DNA from: Bacteroides sp.
Lineage (GTDB): Bacteria; Bacteroidota; Bacteroidia; Bacteroidales; Bacteroidaceae
Length of the DNA stretch: 5,517 nucleotides
Direction: 5' to 3'
Assembly (NCBI GenBank): GCA_019414725.1
Contig: DXLM01000114.1
Span: 1-5,517, forward strand
Shown here: piece after piece, positions 1 to 4,937 of the stretch
How positions within the stretch are numbered: position 1 is the first letter of the stretch
Layout of the letters: the number at the start of each line of letters is the position of its first letter
The notes under the pieces: model-generated
What the model saw: the letters and a program-made list of their open reading frames with translations, nothing else
The model's database searches: none
What the model was told of the DNA's origin: nothing
Program-made: the position numbers and the translations under genes

Positions 1-42
1 TCCATGTATCAAAGCCTGAATGACATAATAAATCTGTTTCAT
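1..42 (-). CDS. 5' end of a gene leaving the window, probable ABC transporter permease (partial)
   Basis: Only the first 14 codons are present, reading MKQIYYVIQALIHG from an ATG at 42-40 and open to the window edge. From memory, Bacteroides FtsX/MacB-like ABC transporter permeases often begin with a very similar stretch (Met-Lys, aromatic-rich, then Ile-Gln-x-Leu-Ile/Leu-x-Gly) before the first membrane helix. If this is one, the product is an inner-membrane permease subunit of an efflux or lipoprotein-type ABC transporter. The gene is divergent from the peptidase and has a candidate promoter at 93-123. Fourteen residues are too few to prove a family. That a coding sequence starts here is moderately supported by the A/T-rich leader and by the divergent layout. 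Confidence 0.45.
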   Translation of the reverse strand, partial: MKQIYYVIQALIHG

Positions 43-92
43 ATTTCGTGTTTTTAATTATTATTATTTTAAAAGAGAGAAGTCCCGTTTCA

Positions 93-123
93 CAACGTTA
101 CTTCCCATAAAGTGTATAAGAAA
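93..123 (-). promoter_or_regulatory. weak candidate Bacteroidetes promoter for the leftward gene
   Basis: Read on the minus strand, TAACGTTG (100-93) differs by one base from the -7 consensus TAnnTTTG. TTTC (123-120) lies 19 bp upstream, where the -33 TTTG would be expected. The leader to the ATG at 42 would be about 45 nt. Both boxes are imperfect, so this is only a candidate. Confidence 0.3.
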
Positions 124-134
124 CTAAAGTTTCT
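119..134. repeat. 16-bp dyad, possible operator
   Basis: AGAAACT and its exact reverse complement AGTTTCT flank a 2-bp centre. The centre is too short for an RNA hairpin, but the symmetry suits a dimeric DNA-binding protein. The dyad overlaps the candidate -33 element (120-123) of the leftward gene. The sequence is very A/T-rich, so chance cannot be excluded. Confidence 0.3.
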
Positions 135-209
135 ATAATTCGTTCTCTATAATATAAATGCCAAAACCGTGCCACGCAAACAAATAACTGATTAACAACA
201 CATTGAAAA

Positions 210-270
210 ATAGCAAAAAGAAACAGTCTGTCTAATTATTAGACAATGATGTATGATAATTAGACAGACT
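210..270 (-). terminator. 17-bp hairpin followed by a T-rich tract on the minus strand
   Basis: Positions 225-241 pair with 254-270: 15 Watson-Crick pairs starting AGTCTGTCTAATTAT, then one G-T and one A-T pair, around a 12-nt loop. On the minus strand the stem is followed by GTTTCTTTTTGC and further T-rich sequence, the shape of an intrinsic terminator. On the plus strand it is followed by an A-rich stretch and would not terminate well. It lies between two divergent genes, so any transcript it ends would begin to its right, perhaps at the minus-strand -7 box at 299-306. An operator or leader-attenuator role is equally possible. Confidence 0.5.
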
Positions 271-298
271 ATGAAAACAAACAAATAGTTCTACGCTT

Positions 299-306
299 CA
301 AACTTA
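299..306 (-). promoter_or_regulatory. minus-strand -7 box (TAAGTTTG)
   Basis: TAAGTTTG on the minus strand is a perfect match to the Bacteroidetes -7 consensus TAnnTTTG. No clear -33 TTTG is seen 19-21 bp upstream. Transcription from here would run leftward and meet the hairpin at 225-270 within about 80 nt. The box abuts the -33 candidate of the peptidase promoter, so the two could not easily be occupied together. Confidence 0.3.
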
Positions 307-335
307 TTGGAATTTGCCTTATTTTACTATCTTTG
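307..335 (+). promoter_or_regulatory. promoter of the M3 peptidase gene
   Basis: TATCTTTG (328-335) fits the Bacteroidetes -7 box TAnnTTTG. TTG (307-309) sits 18 bp upstream as a minimal -33 element. The start of transcription would fall near 340, giving a leader of roughly 20-25 nt of A/T-rich sequence with no Shine-Dalgarno motif, usual for Bacteroides. This placement also rules out the in-frame TTG at 307 as the start codon. Confidence 0.65.
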
Positions 336-363
336 CATTATCACCTATATAAAACAAATTATT

Positions 364-2469
364 ATGAAACACATTCTTTTGGCAGCCTGTGCGGTTGCCA
401 TATTAAGCGGTTGCGGTTCGCAAGGGAAACAGGCAGCCCCTACCGGAAATCCATTCCTTTCAGAGTACACAACTCCCTTCCAGGTTCCTCCTTTCGACCA
501 AATCAAGATGGAACATTACAAACCCGCCTTTTTGCAGGGCATGGAAGAACAACAGAAAGAGATTGACGCTATAGTGAACAACCCCGAACCCGCCACTTTC
601 CAGAATACCATTGCAGCACTGGATCAAAGCGGAGCGTTACTTCGTAAAGTCAGCACCGTATTCTACGGACTGAAAAGCGCCAATACCAATGATGAAATGG
701 ACGCACTGAGCCGTGAACTCTCTCCACTACAATCAAAACACAGCGATGACATCGCCTTAAATGAAAAACTTTTTGCACGCATCAAAGCTGTCTATGAAAA
801 TCCCGGCGATTTGGACAAAGAGCAAAAGAAGTTGTTGGAAGAAACCTATAAAGATTTTGTACGTGGAGGTGCCAACCTGGATGCCGAAAGTCAAAAAAAA
901 CTGCGTGAATTAAATAGTGAGATTTCCATGTTACAGCTCACCTTCGGCCAAAATATGCAGAAGGAAACCAATGCTTTCCAATTGATCGTGGACAAAGAAG
1001 AAGACTTAGCCGGATTACCCCAAAACCTGATTGCCAGTGCTGCCGAAACAGCTAAAGAAGCAGGCATGGAAGGCAAATGGATTTTCACCCTGCATAATCC
1101 CAGCGTCATGCCTTTCCTGCAATATGCCGATAACCGAGACCTGCGCGAAAAGATATTCAAAGGATACATTAACAGAGGAAATAACGGAAATGAATACGAC
1201 AACAAGGAAGTGGTACGCAAACTGCTCAAGGCCCGTCTGGAAAAAGCCAAGCTGATGGGATATGAAAACTATGCTTCCTTTGCACTGGAAGAACGTATGG
1301 CGAAAACACCGGATGCCGTATATAAATTATTAGACCAGATTTGGACACCTACTCTGTCCAAAGCCAAAGAAGAACTGGCAGATATCAATGCCGAAATAAA
1401 GAAAGACGGAAAAACCTTCACAGCCGAAGGTTGGGACTGGCGTTATTATGCAGACCGAGCCAAGAAAGCCAAATTCGACTTGGATGAAAATCAGGTACGT
1501 CCTTATCTGAAACTGGAAAACGTACGTGACGGTGTGTTCTATGTTGCCAACAAACTGTACGGTATCACTTTCACCCAGCTGGACAATCTTCCCCTCCCTC
1601 ATCCCGATGCACAGGCATTCGAATGTAAGGACAAAGACGGTTCTCATCTAGGTGTACTCTATATGGACTTCTTTCCGCGTGCCAGCAAGAAAGGTGGCGC
1701 ATGGTGCGGAAGCTATCGTTCACAGACCTACAAGGACGGCAAGAAAGTGGCTCCTGTAGTAACCGTGGTATGCAACTTTACCAAACCGGCAGCCGGACAA
1801 CCCGCTTTGCTCAGTGCAGATGAAGCGAATACCTTGTTCCACGAATTCGGACACGCTTTACATAATCTTTTCAAAGATGTACATTATTATGGTGTGGCTA
1901 GTGTTCCGCGTGATTTTGTAGAACTGCCGTCACAGATAGATGAGCATTGGGCTTTTGAACCGGAGGTATTGAATGTATATGCCAAACATTATCAGACAGG
2001 TGAAGTTATTCCTGCCGGACTGGTTGAAAAAATGGACAAGAGTGGCAAATACGGACAAGGCTTCGCTACGGCTGAATATTTAGCTGCTTCCCTGCTGGAT
2101 ATGGATTATCATGTATTAAAAGAAATTCCCGATGATATGGACGTTATGCAGTTCGAAGCAGAAACATTAGGTAAGCGCGGATTGCTGAAACAAATTCCGT
2201 CACGCTATCGCACCACTTATTTCAACCACACCATGGGTGGTGGATATACTGCCGGTTACTATAGTTATATTTGGGCAGAAGTGCTGGATTGTGACGCATA
2301 CGAGGCATACAAGGAAACAGGCGATATCTTTAATCAAGAAGTAGCAGGAAAGTTCCGCAAATATATCCTCACTCCCGGCTGCATTGACGATGCGATGGAC
2401 ATATATGTCAATTTCCGTGGCAAAGAACCCGGTATTGATCCCTTGTTGAAGAACAGAGGACTAAAATAA
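364..2469 (+). CDS. dcp: M3-family zinc metallopeptidase, peptidyl-dipeptidase Dcp-like lipoprotein
   Basis: The 701-residue product is close to the usual length of about 680 for bacterial Dcp plus a signal peptide. The active site is plain: HEFGH at residues 493-497 (His493 and His497 bind zinc, Glu494 is the catalytic base) and Glu520 in DFVELPSQ is the third ligand. HTMGGGYTAGYYSYIW (622-637) matches the M3 substrate-binding loop, with tyrosines in the expected places. M3 dipeptidyl carboxypeptidases remove C-terminal dipeptides from oligopeptides. The N-terminus is a lipoprotein signal (Lys2, hydrophobic core, lipobox LSGC, Cys17). No acidic residues follow the Cys, so there is no obvious Bacteroides surface-export signal and a periplasm-facing anchor is likely. 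The ATG at 364 is chosen because it gives this signal and because the upstream extension would lie in the promoter. It is transcribed alone, with a hairpin after the stop. Dcp is the best guess; an oligopeptidase A-type specificity cannot be excluded. Confidence 0.93.
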   Translation: MKHILLAACAVAILSGCGSQGKQAAPTGNPFLSEYTTPFQVPPFDQIKMEHYKPAFLQGMEEQQKEIDAIVNNPEPATFQNTIAALDQSGALLRKVSTVFYGLKSANTNDEMDALSRELSPLQSKHSDDIALNEKLFARIKAVYENPGDLDKEQKKLLEETYKDFVRGGANLDAESQKKLRELNSEISMLQLTFGQNMQKETNAFQLIVDKEEDLAGLPQNLIASAAETAKEAGMEGKWIFTLHNPSVMPFLQYADNRDLREKIFKGYINRGNNGNEYDNKEVVRKLLKARLEKAKLMGYENYASFALEERMAKTPDAVYKLLDQIWTPTLSKAKEELADINAEIKKDGKTFTAEGWDWRYYADRAKKAKFDLDENQVRPYLKLENVRDGVFYVANKLYGITFTQLDNLPLPHPDAQAFECKDKDGSHLGVLYMDFFPRASKKGGAWCGSYRSQTYKDGKKVAPVVTVVCNFTKPAAGQPALLSADEANTLFHEFGHALHNLFKDVHYYGVASVPRDFVELPSQIDEHWAFEPEVLNVYAKHYQTGEVIPAGLVEKMDKSGKYGQGFATAEYLAASLLDMDYHVLKEIPDDMDVMQFEAETLGKRGLLKQIPSRYRTTYFNHTMGGGYTAGYYSYIWAEVLDCDAYEAYKETGDIFNQEVAGKFRKYILTPGCIDDAMDIYVNFRGKEPGIDPLLKNRGLK

Positions 2470-2486
2470 CCCTCTAACCCTAAATA

Positions 2487-2541
2487 GAATTCCTCCCCCT
2501 GCAAAAGACAAATGATTGTGACTCTTGCAGTGGGAGGATTC
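2487..2541 (+). terminator. terminator-like hairpin after the peptidase gene
   Basis: Starting 17 bp after the stop codon, GAAT (2487-2490), CCTCCC (2492-2497) and CTGCAA (2499-2504) pair with TTGCAG (2525-2530), GGGAGG (2532-2537) and ATTC (2538-2541), interrupted by one bulged T and one C/T mismatch. The 20-nt loop holds a further small ACAA/TTGT stem. The following T-tract is short (TCATTTTG), so termination may be imperfect or the hairpin may mainly protect the mRNA 3' end. Confidence 0.6.
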
Positions 2542-2616
2542 TCATTTTGTAGTATGATTGCGGATAGTTCTTTTTATTTTTTGTTCCAAAGCAAGAAATA
2601 ATCCTCAGAGAAAGCG

Positions 2617-2624
2617 TACCTTTG
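2617..2624 (+). promoter_or_regulatory. -7 promoter box of the acyltransferase gene
   Basis: TACCTTTG matches the Bacteroidetes TAnnTTTG -7 consensus exactly. No clear -33 TTTG is present at the usual distance. Transcription would start near 2630 and leave about 20 nt of A/T-rich leader before the ATG at 2650, which favours that ATG over the one at 2668. Confidence 0.5.
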
Positions 2625-2649
2625 TGCCTGTCAAATCAAAAATTAAATT

Positions 2650-3810
2650 ATGAATCAACCTATTGCTATGAACACCACAAGAAAACATGTGGTATGGCTG
2701 GATGTCGTTCGTTTGGTAGCCATGTTCACCGTAGTTTGCTGCCATAGTGCAGACCCGTTCAACTTTTACCCCGGCGAACCGCCAGCCAACATTGATGAAA
2801 TCAAATTCTGGGGAGCCGCCTACGGAGCCTTTCTCCGTCCGTGTGTCCCACTGTTTGTCATGATTACAGGAGCATTGCTGCTCCCCGTACGTGGCGAAAT
2901 ATCCGCTTTCTACAAAAAAAGAATCAGCCGTGTATTCTGGCCGTTCCTTATCTGGAGTGTCATTTATAATTTATTTCCCTGGTTTACAGGATTGTTGGGA
3001 CTTAATCCTGAAATAATCCTTGACTTTTTCCCTTATAGCGGTGAAGAAGCCGCCCGTCAGTCACTCAACGTATCATTGGGTTATATAGCAGAAATGCCTC
3101 TCAATTTCTCTTTATTAGACGTACATATGTGGTATATCTATCTGCTTATCGGATTATATCTATACCTTCCTATTTTCTCCGCATGGGTAGAAAAGGCCTC
3201 GGAGAAAGCCAAACTATGGTTTCTTGTCGCATGGGGAATAACCGGCTTGTTACCTTATTATTATCAGTTCGTATCCCCATACATTTGGGGAGGCTGTGCG
3301 TGGAACTCGTTCAATATGCTCTATTATTTTGCCGGATTCAACGGGTACTTGCTATTGGGACACTATCTGCGCAACCACGACTGGTCATGGAGTAAGACAC
3401 TGTCAGTCTGTATCCCCATGTTTCTGGCAGGTTACATGGTCACATTCTTCGGTTTCCGCCACATGACCGCATTACCACAATGCACTGATGAAATGTTGGA
3501 ACTGTTCTTCACCTATAATTCTTTGAATGTGATTATGATGACTATCCCTTTCTTCCTCATAGCCAAGAAAGTAAAAGTACGCTCAGAACTGATCCAGCGT
3601 ATGCTGGCAAACTTGACCGTATGTGGTTTTGGCATCTATATGATACATTATTTTTTCACAGGTCCGGGTGTAGTCCTGATGCGCAATATCGGTGTTCCCG
3701 TGCCTTTACAAATTCCCGCTGCCGCAGTCGTAGCATTTGGCGTATCATGGCTGCTTGTGGTATTCATTCGTAAAATAAGCGGCAAGAATGCTAAATACAT
3801 TGTAGGATAA
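2650..3810 (+). CDS. acyltransferase-3 family integral membrane protein, probable surface glycan O-acyltransferase
   Basis: The 386-residue protein has about ten hydrophobic helices (roughly residues 15-31, 60-79, 94-112, 160-177, 188-206, 222-239, 250-269, 286-305, 320-340 and 354-373), the usual acyltransferase-3 design. The family signature is clear at the N-terminus: WLDVVRLVAMF then CCHSADPF, placing the conserved Arg21 and His32 eleven residues apart. FVMITGALLLP (69-79), FYKKRISRVFWP (87-98) and HMWYIYLLIGLYL (159-171) are further hallmarks, the last resembling the WecH/YiaH branch that acetylates enterobacterial common antigen. Family members usually move an acyl group, often acetyl, from acyl-CoA across the inner membrane to a sugar; the acceptor here is unknown. 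The gene has its own promoter box and a hairpin downstream. A second in-frame ATG at 2668 would shorten the product by six residues without touching the domain. Confidence 0.88.
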   Translation: MNQPIAMNTTRKHVVWLDVVRLVAMFTVVCCHSADPFNFYPGEPPANIDEIKFWGAAYGAFLRPCVPLFVMITGALLLPVRGEISAFYKKRISRVFWPFLIWSVIYNLFPWFTGLLGLNPEIILDFFPYSGEEAARQSLNVSLGYIAEMPLNFSLLDVHMWYIYLLIGLYLYLPIFSAWVEKASEKAKLWFLVAWGITGLLPYYYQFVSPYIWGGCAWNSFNMLYYFAGFNGYLLLGHYLRNHDWSWSKTLSVCIPMFLAGYMVTFFGFRHMTALPQCTDEMLELFFTYNSLNVIMMTIPFFLIAKKVKVRSELIQRMLANLTVCGFGIYMIHYFFTGPGVVLMRNIGVPVPLQIPAAAVVAFGVSWLLVVFIRKISGKNAKYIVG

Positions 3811-3837
3811 TAAAAACAGGACATACAAATATCGTTA

Positions 3838-3888
3838 TATAAGAATAGCCGGAACTACTTTTTCCAAGTGATTCCGGCTATTCTTATA
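3838..3888. terminator. perfect 17-bp inverted repeat, bidirectional terminator
   Basis: Positions 3838-3854 (TATAAGAATAGCCGGAA) are the exact reverse complement of 3872-3888, around a 17-nt loop. The hairpin lies between the convergent acyltransferase gene (stop at 3810) and the YjbH-domain gene (stop at 3917), so it can end transcription from both sides. The A/T-rich stem base supplies a short run of T after the G/C core on each strand (TTCTTATA), but no long T-tract follows. Confidence 0.7.
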
Positions 3889-3916
3889 ATGCTTCATCCA
3901 CTAGAAATCAAGTCAG

Positions 3917-4771
3917 TTATTTGAGATGTAATTTAAAGAATATACCTCCGCTAAAAAATTTACCGTCATTCAGTTCAGCAATAAGATTGATATGGTCTTT
4001 CCATATTGAATAAGTTCCACCCACATTCACAGTATAAGTTGCTGTATGCAGATCTTCCGCATGTCCGGGACACACTTCCGCCATCAGATTAAATCCATTC
4101 AGAGCTTTCTGCCAGAAACCTTCGCCCTTTATGCCAAAGTGAAAGTTTATCCCTGCAGCAGGACGGCTATAATGCACATCACTCATAGCTTTACCGATAA
4201 CCCAAGCTACATGAACCCCCACTGTACCTATTCCACTAAATTCAACATGTTTCGTTGCCGCCAGATAATAACGTGTCAAGTAATTGTGGTTTCCGCTACC
4301 ACCGCCCCCCCAATCTATGTCTCCACCTCCATTTGAAGAATGGCTTCCCGGATCATTCGCACCAATCACTACCTGAGGCGTCCAAGCCTTCCACCAGCCT
4401 TCTTTCCATGCCCTCAACCGGAAATGAAACGATCTGTCCTGATTGGTAAACCTGCCCCAAGTTTGCTGAGGCCAATAAGAAGAACCATGTATCCCCTTTA
4501 CCAACGTACAAGTATATGCTACTTCCAGCCAAGGAAACAAAGTACAATTTATATAATAGTTATAGGTATAGGGATGATATTCACTTCTCACCCAATATCG
4601 GGAAAGTATATTTACATCCAGCATATTTCCTCCCAGCATAACGGTTTTATCTTTCTGCATAACGGCAGTAGGTGCATGAAGTAGTCCTGTAGTACCATAA
4701 AAAGCCTGCCCTTTGATAACATTCATTCCTCCAAAGAGTCCCCCCAGAAATATTAGAGTTCTTAATTTCAC
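3917..4771 (-). CDS. YjbH-domain outer-membrane protein, exopolysaccharide associated
   Basis: The 284-residue protein starts with a signal peptide (Lys2, Arg4, a Leu/Ile/Phe/Gly core, likely cleavage after GQA at residues 21-23 or just before Gln22). The mature part begins FYGTTGLLHAPTA (24-36), the typical YjbH opening. Later come LFPWLEVAYT (78-87), QDRSFHFRLRAW (111-122), PQVVIGANDPG (132-142) and LTRYYLAATKH, all recognisable YjbH signatures. E. coli YjbH is an outer-membrane beta-barrel protein from the yjbEFGH exopolysaccharide operon and is about 700 residues long; this protein covers only an N-terminal-like part. The start is GTG at 4771, since the first internal ATG (residue 16) would lose the signal peptide and a stop lies a few codons upstream. 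No promoter is visible ahead of it on this strand, so it is probably co-transcribed with the glycosyltransferase gene 140 bp upstream. The exact role is unknown. Confidence 0.8.
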   Translation of the reverse strand: MKLRTLIFLGGLFGGMNVIKGQAFYGTTGLLHAPTAVMQKDKTVMLGGNMLDVNILSRYWVRSEYHPYTYNYYINCTLFPWLEVAYTCTLVKGIHGSSYWPQQTWGRFTNQDRSFHFRLRAWKEGWWKAWTPQVVIGANDPGSHSSNGGGDIDWGGGGSGNHNYLTRYYLAATKHVEFSGIGTVGVHVAWVIGKAMSDVHYSRPAAGINFHFGIKGEGFWQKALNGFNLMAEVCPGHAEDLHTATYTVNVGGTYSIWKDHINLIAELNDGKFFSGGIFFKLHLK

Positions 4772-4798
4772 TATTCTATGAATTTTAATTTATATTTG
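4766..4798 (+). promoter_or_regulatory. promoter-like element ahead of the small ORF
   Basis: TATATTTG (4791-4798) is a perfect Bacteroidetes -7 box, and TTTC (4766-4769), one base from the -33 TTTG, lies 21 bp upstream. The ATG of the 44-codon ORF starts only 4 bp after the -7 box, so a transcript from here would be leaderless or nearly so. The -33 candidate overlaps the GTG start codon (4771-4769) of the divergent YjbH-domain gene. Confidence 0.4.
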
Positions 4799-4802
4799 CA
4801 GC

Positions 4803-4937
4803 ATGAAAACAGATGTATTAAAAATACTCGGAAAAATTATTCCTACTGCTATCTTCGTCCTGTTGTTGCCATTCTCCATTATTTACATGGCAATAAGCAA
4901 AGTCTGCTCTTTCATCCGAAAATTCTTTCCCCGATAA
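4803..4937 (+). CDS. 44-residue single-helix membrane peptide, unknown function
   Basis: I do not recognise this small ORF. It begins with ATG at 4803 and ends with TAA at 4935-4937. The product has a short charged start (MKTDVLKILGK), one membrane-length hydrophobic segment from about Ile12 to Ile31 (IIPTAIFVLLLPFSII and on) and a basic amphipathic tail (SKVCSFIRKFFPR). Codon choice is ordinary for a Bacteroides gene. It is antisense to the gap between two minus-strand polysaccharide-type genes and overlaps the last 26 bp of the glycosyltransferase gene tail to tail. A perfect -7 box lies just upstream. It could be a small regulatory membrane protein, a toxin-like peptide, or a chance ORF; the helix-plus-basic-tail pattern and the promoter box argue mildly for a real gene. 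Confidence 0.45.
   Translation: MKTDVLKILGKIIPTAIFVLLLPFSIIYMAISKVCSFIRKFFPR

Larger units (their letters stand above)
43..363. other. divergent intergenic region with regulatory structure
   Basis: This A/T-rich 321-bp gap separates the leftward permease-like gene from the rightward peptidase gene. It holds a weak candidate promoter for the leftward gene, a 16-bp dyad at 119-134, a 17-bp hairpin at 225-270 with a T-rich flank on the minus strand, a minus-strand -7 box at 299-306 and the peptidase promoter at 307-335. I see no tRNA, no other convincing coding frame and no mobile element in it. Confidence 0.7.

Noticed and set aside
133..158. TATAAT-like sequences resembling E. coli -10 boxes.
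   Set aside because: The Bacteroidetes primary sigma factor uses TAnnTTTG, and the region is A/T-rich enough to give such matches by chance.
307..363. In-frame TTG at 307 as the start of the M3 peptidase, adding 19 residues.
   Set aside because: The extension lies within the promoter (-7 box 328-335) and would bury the lipoprotein signal; the ATG at 364 gives a normal signal and lipobox.
893..900. Run of eight A in the peptidase gene, a possible transcriptional slippage site.
   Set aside because: The zero frame encodes an ordinary intact M3 protein and the shifted frames contain nothing recognisable; Lys-rich codons explain the run.
4046..4684. Overlapping plus-strand open frames opposite the YjbH-domain gene.
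   Set aside because: They show no domain, signal or promoter of their own and are antisense to a well-supported gene, so they are shadow frames.
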